55,501 nucleotides of DNA from Spirogloea muscicola (lineage: Eukaryota; Streptophyta; Zygnematophyceae; Spirogloeales; Spirogloeaceae): positions 217,727 through 273,227 of the forward strand of contig WELB01000106.1 in NCBI GenBank assembly GCA_009602725.1, read 5' to 3'. The notes under the pieces were generated by a model. It was not told where the DNA came from, searched no databases, and saw only the letters and a program-made list of their open reading frames with translations. A program made the position numbers and the translations under genes. Shown piece after piece: positions 44,101 through 55,328 of the stretch. Numbering within the stretch: the stretch's first letter is position 1; the number at the start of each line of letters is the position of its first letter.

Positions 44101-46778
44101 CTGGCACTGCCTCAGGCTCTGGGTCCTGCATGGCATCCACCTTCTTCGTCTTGTCCTCGAAGTGCATGCTGTTCAGCTTCCGCAGAATCTTATGGCCTGC
44201 GACGGGAACATGAAGGTACATGAAGTCAAGTAATGCACCACGTACAAGGTTGGCATCAGTGCTAACTTGCTCAGTGGCTGATCACTTGCTTGAGGCTGAA
44301 TCGTCTGCGCTTGCTTCCTTCACAACAAGAAGGCGCTGAAGAACTCACTCAGCTCATCAAGCTCGTGTTCCTTGCTGCTGCTAAAGGCAGCATCGGAACT
44401 GCGCCGCTGGCGGCTGCGGCGCTGCTCGCGCTTGAGCTCCTCAGCAAGAGGTGACGGTAACCCTGCAAAGCTTGTGCGTGGGGAGCTGCTGCGCTTGGCC
44501 TCGCGAGCCCGCTGCTTCACCAATCGTCGCTCCGCCAGCTCTGGCACATAGCAAAGTGTTGGGGGTGACACAGGAACCACATTGTGTAAGGCTGGTCAGA
44601 TACAGGATGGAGCTTGGCATTGTTGCCTCACAGCTGACCTGAATTTGCAACCAGCAGCAGCACCTGACCTTATAAGTAGTTCAAGGAGGAAGCACAAGAT
44701 GCACGCCTTACCCTGCATCTTCCTTGCTGACGCTTTCTCGGCACCTTCATCCAGCGAGATCACGCTTTCATTGTCCTGCAAAGATGCAGGCCTTTGACTG
44801 ACATGAGGCGAGTTCGCAGGCAAGATGGTGTGTTGAGCCAAAACAATGTGCAGTAGAGGCGAAACAAAAGTAACAGGAGCAAGCAAATGTCGTGCGTATC
44901 ATGCGGAGCCACAGGTGCTTACGCTTGGATAGTCCGAATCAGAGTCGTCAAGGTCAACAAGTGGCGTCTGCAAAGGGACATCGTGAGATGTAGCACGATG
45001 AGCAGGGTTGTCCTTGCAATGTCATGCAGCATCATTGTCTTGAGCAGAACGACTGTCAACCAGGTTAGACTCATATCCGCACACATATAGACGAGATGTA
45101 ACTGCTCACATCCGTGCACATCACCAAGCGCTGAACAAAGCAGGCAATGATGGCAAGAGTCGCATTGCTCAACGCAACTGACCCTGTGTGCGAAGCTCTC
45201 AATCCACGTGTTCTCCATGGAGCACAACGTATTGTACAGGTTCTCAAGTCTCTGCAGAGGTTGCAGAAGCACTCCAGAAACAGCATCAGAAACCAGGCAA
45301 GTGATATAATCAGCTGCTGAGCATGCCTGCAAGCAGCATGTCCATCTGTTCAGGTGTGACGGCATCTTTGGTAGCTGACCTGAAACATAGGCTTCTGCTC
45401 CGAGTTGGAGACAGGACGGAGCTTGAGATGCTGGTACGATGCAATTGGTGACAGGGCCTTGCCTTCCATTCTCGATTGCATCTCCTCAAATGTTGACGAC
45501 CACAACTGCAGCAACCGAAACCACTTTCACACCTCAGGCATGACCAATGACATGCATCAGAGTGCGCGCCTTGCTGCTCATCAATGTCTACGTACTCTCT
45601 GTAGGGCTCTGCATACTACGTGGGCTCATGAACCCAATTCACTGGCTGTATCATCTGAGCAGACCACCATACTTGCACGCCGAGATGCTGCCGAGACTGA
45701 CATGTCAGTCACCGCTCTTCGTCCCTCTTAGTGGACAAATGACAATCTTCCACAACACAGCTTGTTACAGGCAATGAGGATGCTGATCTTGCCTCCTCAA
45801 GACTGACATCCTTGCTCGCAGGTGGCAGCTTCAGCATCGCCCGCATGTCCTGGACTTTGCGGCGGGCCTCTGTGAGAACAACAATGGAACCGAGGCCGCC
45901 GAGGTTGCCCATGCGTGACGCCTCCAGTTGCTTGAGCCGCCCCTGGAGCTCCTCGTGCTGCTGCTGCAGCGGCAGCTTGCGGTCGACCATGGCGTTGGGT
46001 GCGTCCGGACCAAGCTTCTCCCACATCACGCCCTGCGACAGCTTGATGCTCTCCTCCAGCGCCGACTTGCGCCGCACCGTCTCCTCCAGCGCGCGGTCAT
46101 ACGTCTTGTCCACCGCATCGGCCACGGCAGCCCGTAGCTCTTTCAGCTGCGCAGTCTTGTCCTCGCCCACCTCCTGCACCCCGGAGAGATAGCAGTGGTG
46201 CCATGAGCACCCTAGCCATGTCAAATTCTCCATTGACAACTGAAGTCACTGGACTCCATGTCAGACGGCTCCCAGCTGCAGCCCTCAATAGCGGATGACG
46301 ACACGAGAGAAAGGGCCGCAGGACGCTTGCACTAGCCATCCAAGGCTCCTCCTGCTACCAGGTAGCAGCTAAGCGCAGACTCTGCCTGACTGCTCGACGA
46401 GCCGCAGCTGGGGGGCTCCACAGAAGCCTGCTGCCAAACATACCGACCAGGTTTCGATGGCCTGATCGCGCTGCCATTGCAGGAAGCCGTGAGCAGAAAC
46501 GCTGCCCTCGTCTCAGGCGCCACAAGGTGGGGCGGCCGGTGGCGGCGCCAACCACGACGAAGGCGACCAATGACCAAAGGACAGGAGGTAAGGTGCGGCG
46601 AGGGGGCCTTGGAGCTCACACTCCAGATCTCCTGGAGCTGCGCGAGGCGCTCGCCGCGCTGCGCCGAGAACTCGTCCGAGTTGGCGCTCTTCTGCGCGTT
46701 GAACAGCGTCTTGAGCTTCGGCACCTTGGGCCCGCACTGCGCCAGGCCCGCCTCGCACTTGCACCAGCACCCGCTCAT
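41194..46778 (-). CDS. CHUP1-related proline-rich coiled-coil protein
   Basis: Belongs to the plant proline-rich coiled-coil family related to CHUP1, which links chloroplasts to actin for positioning; the closest remembered members are the uncharacterised Arabidopsis hydroxyproline-rich proteins of the At1g61080 kind. The start is ATG 46,778 (MSGCWCKCEAGLAQCG). A coiled-coil exon (about 45,800-46,172) follows, then acidic and basic linkers, then a large exon (about 42,735-44,200) with polyproline runs, a Gly/Pro-rich repeat and IAQLLKEQREGRLKRNAKMG. The conserved C-terminal domain is split over exons: EEITKK|SAFYKQVEEDV (joins in frame, about 42,735/42,560), SDMNSLVAFRNKVDVMLEKL, KKLDTIREAASLFLRLETMA, LERLTRYFDKVEKQFNAIEK, KDEDKKRFQAQKIEFDFGIL and EKAFNFNYRVYNFVQGQDDE, ending in TAG (41,194-41,196). 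The N-terminus lacks an evident CHUP1-type envelope anchor. Function is by family only. Confidence 0.82.
43320..43530 (-). repeat. Gly-Pro-Gly repeat coding stretch
   Basis: Within the large exon of the CHUP1-like gene, imperfect units of GPGLGPGLGPG and GFGPGYSPGFGAG recur over about 65 residues, made of tandem CCNGGNCCN codon blocks. They resemble elastomeric low-complexity tracts and are expected to be disordered. Confidence 0.8.
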
Positions 46779-47416
46779 GGCGCCGGGCCCCCCGCCGGGG
46801 GGCGGGCCCTGTGCCGTGCTCGGCGCCGCTGCCGGCGCGGATCGTGCCGAAGGTCCGCCGCCGCCGCCACCGACGAAGTAGATATAGCCGAAGGAGCGGA
46901 GCTNGGGCGGGAGGAAGGAGGCAGCCTCGTGGCCAGTGGGGAAAAAGAATCTGCCCGGGGCGCTGATTCGGAGGGGGGGTGGTGGCCGGCGCGTGACAGC
47001 TCGCGGCGAGGTGGCCGTTCGCTCCCACGGCGGCGCCCTTGGGGGACCCGGCGCCGCGCTCCATTCGAGCACGGAATTCATTTCGAGCCGGCCCCGGGAC
47101 GGCGCCGCCCCGCCGGCCCGTGCCGGGGCGCGCCCCGCGCGGTCGCTTTTCGAGCACGGATCTCATCACCCCCCTCCACCCCCTCTCGGACTCGGGGGGC
47201 TCGGCGGCGACAATGGCGGCGCAACTGGGCGGAAACTTAGGTCCACCCTTGACGGACTCAAGGCGTCGCCCGCGGCTTCTCCTTGTATTGTTTGGTATCG
47301 TTCCAATGAGAGTTTGAAAGAGTTTGCGAGAGCCACTTTCTTATTAAGAGTAGCAGCTCTTCAGCGACAGCTTTGCCAGAAGGAAGAAGAGCCTGTAATA
47401 AGGGATGGAGGGCTTG
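46779..47416. promoter_or_regulatory. GC-rich 5' flank of the CHUP1-like gene
   Basis: GC-rich sequence directly upstream of the start codon, with one undetermined base at 46,904. It is expected to contain the promoter. Large open frames on both strands are compositional. Confidence 0.4.
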
Positions 47417-47989
47417 TGTGGCCAAGTACGAAGGCAAGCACATGGACAAATGTACATCGCCTGCTGCTAAGCTAACCCGCTTAGTAACCACGAGTCAGCA
47501 CATAGAGGTCGCTAACTGATGCCCGGATACCGGACGGCAATCGACAAGCTCTTGAGCTACCAGCTAAGGCTCGACCAGGCTTCTGATGCAACGCATGAGC
47601 CGAGCTCGCTGCGGACAAGCTGACACTCGACGACGCAAGAATGACAAGTAGGCTGCCGGCATGCCCATCTGAGCTGGAAGCATATCCTCACGTCGAGCAT
47701 ATCCCAGACTTGCAATATTCTCCAGTAGGGTATGGAAGCAAGGACCCATGCATCCAAAAGTTTCAATCGCGGCTGGTAGGAGGTGGTCACTGCGGGGGTA
47801 GTCAGAGTAGTGTAGGAGCTTTCTCTGCTCTGCACCTCCCACCGCGTGACCAGCAATATGAATCGATGCTGAACTCTTGTACGCTTCCGTCACAACCACG
47901 TCAACCAAGGCTCGTGGGCGTCCGCCAGGTTGTACACCCAAGGACTTTAGCAGGAAGGGGGCTGTGACTGTGAAAAACCAGCCCAACAA
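47417..47989 (-). mobile_element. Non-LTR retrotransposon 3' fragment, second copy
   Basis: Homologous to 11,393-11,930 in DNA and in the encoded segment ALVDVVVTEAYKSSAS, HYSDYPRSDHLLP and AAIETFGCMGPCFHTLLENI. Untranslated 3' sequence is shared too (TGGCCAAGTACGAAGGCAAG, CACGAGTCAGCACATAGAGG). The frame is broken near the end by small indels. Only the last part of the element is present, fitting 5' truncation. Confidence 0.75.
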
Positions 47990-47999
47990 CGAGACATGG

Positions 48000-48250
48000 A
48001 CGAGGGTGAGGGCTGTGACACCAGCCTACAAAAGAGTGCACAAAGACCAGATTAGAAGCTGCTATGTAGCGACCACATGGCATTTGAACCGAAGCTGAAG
48101 TATATCATTTTCAGCCAGACTACTGTGGTGACTCCAATAGAAATTAAAATTGAAAGACCAAGAATTACAATAAACAGTCTTATTGCATGATGATAGAGAC
48201 AGAATCTGGCAGTTGCATATAAGTTAAACTCGAGCGGATAGTGATATTAT
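48000..48250. other. AT-rich spacer
   Basis: AT-richer DNA between the non-LTR fragment and the Copia-like cluster, without any recognised feature. A weak match to the GGGCTGGCC repeat (CTGTGACTGTGAAAAACCAG) lies just before, at about 47,962-47,985. Confidence 0.4.
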
Positions 48251-48834
48251 GAGTTGCTTCATATCAAGGGACCGTCGTGCAGAGATCTGCAGCAGATGCA
48301 AGACGAGAGGCCATTGGGCCCGGGGTTGCTGGAAGACCAGCAACACAAGCACCAGGCGCTCTCCGCGCTCGACCAGTACCACGCCCAGTAGCCGGACCAC
48401 TGATCGTAGACAGTGGAGCCTCAGCCCACATGACAAGGAAGAGGGATTGGCTGCAGGGATTACATGCCGACCAAGGGGCAGACAGTCACCTTTAGCAACA
48501 GGAAGCCTCTGCAGGTGGGATTGGTGATGCTGCATTATATCGTCCAAGGAAAGGAGACCAAGATCATCCTCGCCAAGGTGCTACACGTGCCTGGCATCAC
48601 CACCAGCCTACTTTCTGTAGGCAGATGACTGAAAGGGGAACTGACATCAGCTTCAGGAAGGGCCGACGCTGGATCAGTTTCAAGGACAACGTGCTGGGTG
48701 TGGCAAGATTACAGCGCCAGCAGTTCAAGCTGCACAGCAAGCCCCAGGTGGTGGAGGTGAAGGGGGAGGCTGCATTTGTGGCAGCCGGAGGTGAGAAGAG
48801 CAAGCGCATGCTCTTGCACCAGCAACTTTGCTAC
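48250..48834 (+). mobile_element. Copia-like gag knuckle and protease fragment (A)
   Basis: The plus strand encodes a CCHC knuckle, ICSRCKTRGHWARGCW (about 48,288-48,335). A protease start in another frame, LIVDSGASAHMTRKRDWLQG (about 48,400-48,460), and KVLHVPGITTSLLSVGR (about 48,578-48,628) follow. Frame changes show it is not functional. It differs in sequence from the 24-31 kb Copia element, so it is a separate family. Confidence 0.75.
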
Positions 48835-48837
48835 TTT

Positions 48838-50220
48838 GGAGTGGAGCTGATGTCAACTCCCCTTTCAGTCTTCTGCCTGGCAGAAAGCAGGCTGGTGGAG
48901 ATGCCAGGTACGTGTAGCACCTTTCCCTGGACAAAATGTTGCAGCACCACCAATCCCACGCCGGCCACCTGCAGAGTCTTCCTGTTGCTAATGGTGACTG
49001 TCTGCCCCTTGGTCGGCGTGTATTCCTGCAGCTACTCCCTCATCCCTGTCATGTGGGCTGAGGCTCCACTGTCTACGATCCAGTAGTCTGGCTGCTGGGC
49101 GTGGTGCTGGTCGAGCGCGGAGAGCGCCTGGTGCTCATGTTGCTGGTCTTCCTCTTTGAAGCTCCAGCAATCCCTGCTCAAATGGCCTTGCATCTGTTGC
49201 AGATACCTAAACGACGGTCCCTCCTGGGCCTCCTGTCAGCGTTCAGCCTCCTAGGTGATTGCTGTCGCCTATGATCAGCACTGCTGACCATCGCTGCCGC
49301 CACGGGGAGTCCTGCTGATCTGAATGACGTGCTTCTGCTGTGCCTCCTCCTGCAAGAACCTCTGCAGTACGGCGAGTGTCCCTCCCACACAGCCCAGGGC
49401 GCTCACCACATGCGCCATCTCTGCAGCATCAAAAGGAGCAGGGCATGCGTCCCCTCCTCTTCCTCCATCTTGACGTCGACCGTACAGCTCCCCCATATTG
49501 CCTTCTATCATCGAGGTGTGGTCGGCGGTCGGCCTGGCGATATTGCGCCATATCTCCCACAGTTGCATGCAGAGGTAAGCCTTGTCGATGGTACTCATTG
49601 ACGAGTAAACGTTGTTGAGTCTCCCGCAAGCCTGAGCAGCAGTGCGGGTACCCATGACATGTCTAATCTGACTGAGCGCCAGGCACCCAATGATGAATGT
49701 TAGAGCATCCGCACTCAGCTTGGCAATCACTGCCGCCTCCTCTGCCACCGTCTTCGGGACAGCAGCTGCCGCCATCCTGGTGGCAGCCCTGGAAGCCGCC
49801 TCCTGCGCCGCCTTCTTCTGGCAGCAGCTGCCGCCTTCTTGGTGGCAGACCTGGAGGCCCCATCAGCAGCCGATGCTGCTGGTGCAGTTGATGCAGTCTC
49901 CTCCTCGTCGTCCTCGAGGGGCGCTGCCGGGGGGGAAGTGTCCTTGCCATGCTGCGCAGCCTCGTCAGGCTGACTCACCACCTCCTAATATCCGAGGGAC
50001 TTCAGGCGGCGCTCCATCACGAACCTCCACATCAGGGAGTCCTTGCCGTCGAATAACGCGTGCCGAGACGATCGCCTCGCTGCCTCCTCTGATACATGTT
50101 GCGACTGGCTAGCATCCACTACTACCAACTGCGGAAGCCTGAAGGGTCGGTAAGGCTGATTGAGAGCGTCTAGGCAGCAGCTGGGAGCGGCGGGGAGCAG
50201 CATGGAGTCGACCTAGTCGA
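48838..50220 (-). mobile_element. Copia-like LTR-gag-protease fragment (B), inverted
   Basis: On the minus strand from 50,220 downward: part of an LTR-like leader; a damaged primer-binding site (TGTATCAGAGG, one base short of TGGTATCAGAGG, near 50,087-50,097); and gag with LFDGKDSLMWRFVMERRLKS, an Ala/Lys-rich stretch, ADALTFIIGCLALSQIRHVM and DKAYLCMQLWEIW. A knuckle (ICNRCKA then stop) and protease IVDSGASAHMT (about 49,070) follow. Its 3' end mirrors fragment A: 48,843-48,900 is close to the reverse complement of 48,590-48,650. Stops and frameshifts make it a relic. Confidence 0.75.
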
Positions 50221-50224
50221 CTCG

Positions 50225-51240
50225 ATCGCCGGGTTCTTCCACACCCAGGCTCTGCCTCTCCTACCCCACGCTGCTCCCCGCCGCTCCCAGCTGCTGCCTA
50301 GATGCTCTCACTTAGCCTCGGCTTTACCGAACCCTTCACGCTTTCGCAGTTAGCAGTAATGGATGCTAGCCAGCCACAACATGGTATCAGAGGAGGCAGC
50401 GAGGCGATCCTCCGGCACGCGTTCTCCAAGGGACGGCAAGGACTATTCAATATGGAGGTTCGTGATGGAGCACCATTTGAAGTCCATCAGCTATTCGGAG
50501 GTGGTGAGTCAGCCTGAGGAGGCTGAGCAGCATGGCAGGACACATTCCCCGGCGGCAGTGCCTCTCGAAAACAACGAGGAGGAGACTGCATCAACTGCAC
50601 CAGCAGCATCGGCTGCTGCTGGGGCCTCCAGGTCTGCCACCAAGAAGGCGGCAGCTGCTGCCAGAAGGAAGGCAGCACCTTCATCCTTTTCACTGGGCTG
50701 GCCTCTCACAGCCACCAACTCTCCTGGAAGCGTCTTTGCTTCGGCAGCGCAGTAGGCGGCTTCCAGGACTGCCACCAGGATGGCGGCAGCTGCGGTCACG
50801 AAGAAGGCGGCAGCGGAGGTAGCAGTGAAAGCCAAACGTTGTGCGGATGCTCTAACGTTTATCATTGGGTGCCTGGCGCCCAGTCAGCTTAGACATGTCA
50901 TGGGTACCCGCACTGCAACTCAGGCTTGGGGGAGTCTCCACACCGTTCACTCTCGTCAATGAATACCTCTGACAAGGCTTACCTCGCATGCCACTGTGGG
51001 GATACGGCGCGACCCCGCCAGGCCGATCGCCGATCACATCTCGATAATAGAAGGAATTTTGGGGGAGCTGCGCGCGGCCGATGTCAAGATGGAGGAAGAG
51101 GAGGGGACGCATGCCCTGCTTCTCTGTCTGCCGCCATCAGCGCATCTGCATCTGTGCCGCCGCGATGAGGGTGGTCTGCTGGGCCCGTGGACAAGGGCAA
51201 ACGTCCAATAGAAGAAGAAGGGCTCGCCCATTGAGGATGT
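50225..51240 (+). mobile_element. Copia-like LTR end and gag fragment (C)
   Basis: An LTR-like leader ends in CACAACA at 50,381, followed directly by the primer-binding site TGGTATCAGAGG (50,382-50,393). Gag follows with DGKDYSIWRFVMEHHLKSIS, PEEAEQHGR, an Ala/Lys-rich part and ADALTFIIGCLAPSQLRHVM, then IEGILGELRAADVKM. It is interrupted at about 50,685-50,725 by a GGGCTGGCC repeat fragment and by frameshifts. Fragments B and C face away from each other and share a near-palindromic leader. Confidence 0.75.
50382..50393 (+). promoter_or_regulatory. Primer-binding site of fragment C
   Basis: TGGTATCAGAGG, identical to the site of the large Copia element, follows a CA-ended leader. An ATG overlaps it by one base (CATGGTATCAGAG), so the gag frame MVSEEAARR starts across the LTR/PBS junction. 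Confidence 0.75.
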
Positions 51241-52561
51241 AGAAAGCCGCGCCGGCCATGGCGAGGCGACGGCGGCGGCGACAGCGGCGGCGGCGACAGC
51301 GGCGGCGGCGACTGGGGAGCGACCGGACTCGGGGCTGGCCTAAGGTGTTGAGAAGAGCTCGAGAAAGTGTTCGCCCATTGAGGATAGGGGCTGGAGAAGC
51401 CAGCCCAGAAAAGAATGAACAAAGTACGAGAAGGGGGCCAGGGGAAAAGCGCTAAGAAAAACAAGCACACAAAGAAGCAAAGCAGCTACGAATCACTCAG
51501 TAACCCCTGCTAAGCAGCCTCAGGTCAGAGAAACTTGGCTCCTGGAAGCGGGTCCCCTGGCCAGAACCAGCGAATGGAGGACTTCGACAACGATCTTCTG
51601 CATAGTAGAGGTGCCCTCGGTAGGCTTCCCTTGTCATTGCCCACTGGTCGGTCTTTGTTGATCAGAAGCGGTCTTGTTGGACGCTTCGTCACAAAAGTGA
51701 GAAAGAAGTTCTAACAGTTCTGACGCAACTCACACCAAAGCAAGCACGACTAAGCCTGAAAGGAGCAAATACCTAGCCAGGTCAGCTGCCTGAGTCAGAG
51801 ATAGTAGTACTCTTTGATCTATATGATGAAGCCTCGCCACGACGTTGCACAACACCTTGCCCATGCCTTACCCACCCTCCCACCAGCAGGTGCACTGCCC
51901 TTGTGCTGCCATCTCGCCTGTAATCGCACATACTTTCTTTCGTGCTGGGGGACTCACTAGTAGTATTGCCACTTTCAGAGGAGCTCCTTCTGCAGGCTCC
52001 TCCATAACCTTTCTTCGTGAGTCCCCGTTAGGTTGGGGCTCTGCCACCAGGGCCAGTGCTTAAGAGGAGCCACTTTCCTCTCGGATACTAAAGCGATTGA
52101 GACTACCATCTTGCTGACCTGTCGCGATCGCACAGATGAAGATTGTGGCACAGCACTGCCATGCAATATGCCCACAGGCTGGACAGCCATGACCACCTCC
52201 CACAGGCGTCAATGGACCTATCGCAGTCCTCAGATAGACCCACTACTTGGCTCACGTACTCTGTATTCATGTGTGCTCCTGAGCTGCATCGATGCTACAG
52301 GCAGAACATTCTTTCTCCTTTTCATTGCATGTTGTACTGGCAACTCAGTCCTGCACCAGAGCGTCCTAACAAGTTGCTGTCTGAAGATAGATCTCAGCTT
52401 GACTTGCCCAGCACACTGGCCACCTCAACTGCTGATCTTACTCCCTGCTAGTACGAGAGCTCATGTCAATCATGGGAGACAAGTCAGCTTCTTGCCAAAG
52501 CACGTTGATGTGCGACGCTTGGCCTTGCTGCCCCACGAGCGGCACATATACCTATTGGACA
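51241..52561. other. Intergenic region with CGG repeat and dispersed-repeat copy
   Basis: A (CGGCGA/CGG)n tract at about 51,262-51,315 is followed by a dispersed-repeat copy at about 51,385-51,600 (GGAGAAGCCAGCCCAGAAAA, GAATGAACAAAGTACGAGAA, GCAGCCTCAGGTCAGAGAAA). The rest up to the HDAC stop (52,562) shows no supported gene; its end should include the HDAC 3' UTR. Confidence 0.5.
51385..51600. repeat. Dispersed GGGCTGGCC repeat, long copy
   Basis: One of the longest copies seen, about 200 bases. It starts at GGGGCTGGAGAAGCCAGCCC and runs through CAAAGTACGAGAAGGGGGCC, AAGCGCTAAGAA, CACTCAGTAACCCCTGCTAA, GCAGCCTCAGGTCAGAG and GGAAGCGGGTCCCCTGGCCA. The last parts match 39,130-39,190 (GCAGCCGCAGGTCCGAGAAG, GGGTAGCAGGTCCCTG). 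Confidence 0.75.
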
Positions 52562-55328
52562 TCACAGAGAGTGGATGGACTTGACTCTGTCCAGTGCATC
52601 ACGGACTTTCACACTTGGCTCATCGTACAGCATGGCTGGATTGTCAGAGCGGGACGAGCGGCTGGCTTCGCCCAGCAGCGCCCGAAAGCTGTCATCAACG
52701 CTGTTGGAGAGCGACCTGAGATTATAACCGCCTTCCAGGAAGAAGACGCACCGACCACCACACAGTTGCACTGCCAGCTCTTGGATGCTCCGTGTCAGCT
52801 GGTAGTACGTCTGCGTTGTAAATTGTAAGCCCGCCAAGGGATCCTCATAATGTGCATCATACCTATTAACAGCACACCAATGTTTTCAAGATGCAATTAC
52901 CTTGCCCATATTGAGGGACAACATAAGTCCTGGCAGACTTGAAACTTATGCTTCTACTTGACATTACTTGTCACTCAGTGGAAGAAGGTCGTCGTGGTGT
53001 GCACACCCGGCTGAGATGAGAATGACGTCTGGTTTGAAGCGCACAGCCACGGGTGCAATAACCTCGTCCATGATGGCCTGCATGGCCTCCTGACCCGAGC
53101 CTCCAGGCAATGGAAGGTTGAGGGTGCTGCCTTCTCCAGGGCCGCTGCCCGTCTGCTCCAATTTCCCAGTTCCAGGATAGCTCCCAAGCTGACACCGTAG
53201 CTTACAACGTGGGACTCAGCTTCCAGTGGGCCCTTCCCAAGAACTTGACAACTCTCTATGATGTGTGGTGGCCCTTAGTAGCTACATCGTCTTAGCTGCT
53301 TGCAACATCTTGTGAATGAGAACACCCGCCTGTTCCTGAGCCTCTATGCTGACCTGGTGTGTGGAGAGAAAGAAAATGTCGGGGTCGGTGTAAAAGGCGT
53401 CGTGGGTGCCATTGCCATGGTGGACGTCAAAGTCGACGATGAGCACCCGACGCAGGCCATGCTTCCGCTGTGCATGCCGTGCGGCTACGCCCACATGGTC
53501 TACCAGGCAAAAACCCATGGGCCCTGCAGGCACTGCGTGGTGCCCTGGCGGCCGCACAAGTGCGAACCCGGCTGCAGACGGTGCTGCCCTGCCACTGCTG
53601 TGCCGCTCGGACGTGGACGCCACCTGCACAAAGGCATCCCAACCAGCTCTTGTAGTCCTGAATACAGCTTGAAAGCTATTGCACCTAGCCCTGAGCATGT
53701 CAAGGCTGCACTGTGAAGTCCAACCTCGGTCTAAGCCCCGGATCATCGAGCTTTTCACGGAGCATCTGATACAAGTATGAAGCTTGCCATGTACAAATCT
53801 TCCACCTCTGCAAGAAGCTCACCACCGCATCCACAACGGCTAGGCCCGCCCCTGCAGCTCGCATGACCTCTGCATACGTCTGCGATCGCAATTGCAGCAC
53901 CATAGCGTGATGGTGCATGCCTTAGCCACCAATTCATCCATTCCATTGAGCCAAGAAGAATGAGAACATGGTGCAAAAAGCGTCAACAGAGCTGGCCGGA
54001 GCATCACAGTGTCAAAGCGAAGAACTCACAGCAGCTGTTGCGAACGTTGGGCCAGAGGATTCCAAATACACCAGGCCCTCATCAGCGGCCACTTCCATTG
54101 CCTGTGTCACCCATTGGAGCCTTCACTCAGTACTTGGTCAGACCAATTCGTTGCATCCTCTTGCGCCCCTAAGAGACACAGACGCCGCAAATGGCAGCAG
54201 TGCTTGACACCAGGAGACATATGTGTACACAGCTTCACGATAATCAGACGCTATTTAAGACTGGCAACAGGCCTGACTACCTCACAAGCCATGCAGGCAA
54301 GCAGTAAGGAGAAGCTTGCGCACCTTCTCCAAAGCATGGAGGTACCTCAGCTCGTGCATCTCCGCCACAGCCGAGCGCGGCGCGGCCTCAAAGTCTGTCA
54401 GTTCGACAATCTCCCCTGGCCTCGCCTGCCTCATGGACAAGCCAAAACGTCCAGACTTATGGTGATTACCATTTGGGCCGAGCACACTCGAGCTTGCAGA
54501 TCGTGCATGCCTGAGGGTGGTGCCTCCCAGGTGGCATACCAGGTGATCCAGGTCGGCTTTTCGAAGAGCAGCCAGAATTGCAGGCACGCGCTCATTGCTC
54601 TCGGGATGGCCCTCCTGCAAAACCGGCCTGCCAGCGGCAGCGTGCTCTCAGCACTTTGTTGGCATCCAGCACCAGTTACTGTGTCATCCTCAAGTGATTG
54701 TCTGAGCATTTGACCACGAAACCCAACCCCAAAATGCAAGTACAGTCAACTCCTGCTTAACCCCATATTGCACATTGACATTGTCCCTGGGGTGCCTCTG
54801 TCACATGACAATCCTGTCGTTGCAGCAGAAGTGCTCCACCAGGGCCTTCATTGCTCCAAATTGCCAAATGATCACGGTTTACCTCGTACATCTCTTAATT
54901 GGTGCGAAGAGAAATTTTGCATTGTTTCTCTTAGGCGCGTAAAAGACCTGGTGGTGGCCCAGCGAGGGCGCCGAGGCATAGATGATGCGCGCACTACGTG
55001 CTGAAAGTTGTTGTGCTCCGGGCCGGCTCCGCTGCTCGTCCAGCGCCGCAGCTGCGCCACTCTGGCGCCGGAAGTTGTGGTGGGGCTGCCTTGGCCCACT
55101 GCGAGGCTGCGCCTCTACCAGGCCAGAGCCACTGAGACGCTCGCCCCATCTGGCGCTCCCGTCCGAAGCGCTGCCACTGACGGCAGGCGCCACTGAGGAG
55201 AAGCGGCGCCCGCGTCTCCAGGCGGGTCCCGCGCTGGCTCTGACGATGCCGGCGGCGGCGCCGGGGGAGACCATCTGCGCGGCGCCACTCATGGCTGGCC
55301 GCGCATTTGCCCGCTTCCAACTGATCAT
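52562..55328 (-). CDS. HDA14: Class II histone deacetylase, HDA14 type
   Basis: Zinc-dependent lysine deacetylase closest to plant HDA14, which is found in plastids and mitochondria and acts on non-histone proteins. Exon 1 (54,948-55,328) starts with ATG, a Ser/Arg/Ala-rich leader of about 100 residues, and [15 protein letters not shown], ending at CAG|GTCTTT. Then come [17 protein letters not shown] (about 54,600), [20 protein letters not shown] (about 54,360), [17 protein letters not shown] (about 53,880), [16 protein letters not shown] and the zinc-site [14 protein letters not shown] (exon about 53,290-53,700). Further on are [15 protein letters not shown] and [10 protein letters not shown]. 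The GYDAH motif is completed across an intron (donor CCGG|GTGTGC, next exon 52,562-52,862 starts GTATGATGCAC). [15 protein letters not shown] and [14 protein letters not shown] lead to TGA at 52,562. All metal ligands are present. Symbol by similarity. Confidence 0.92.
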
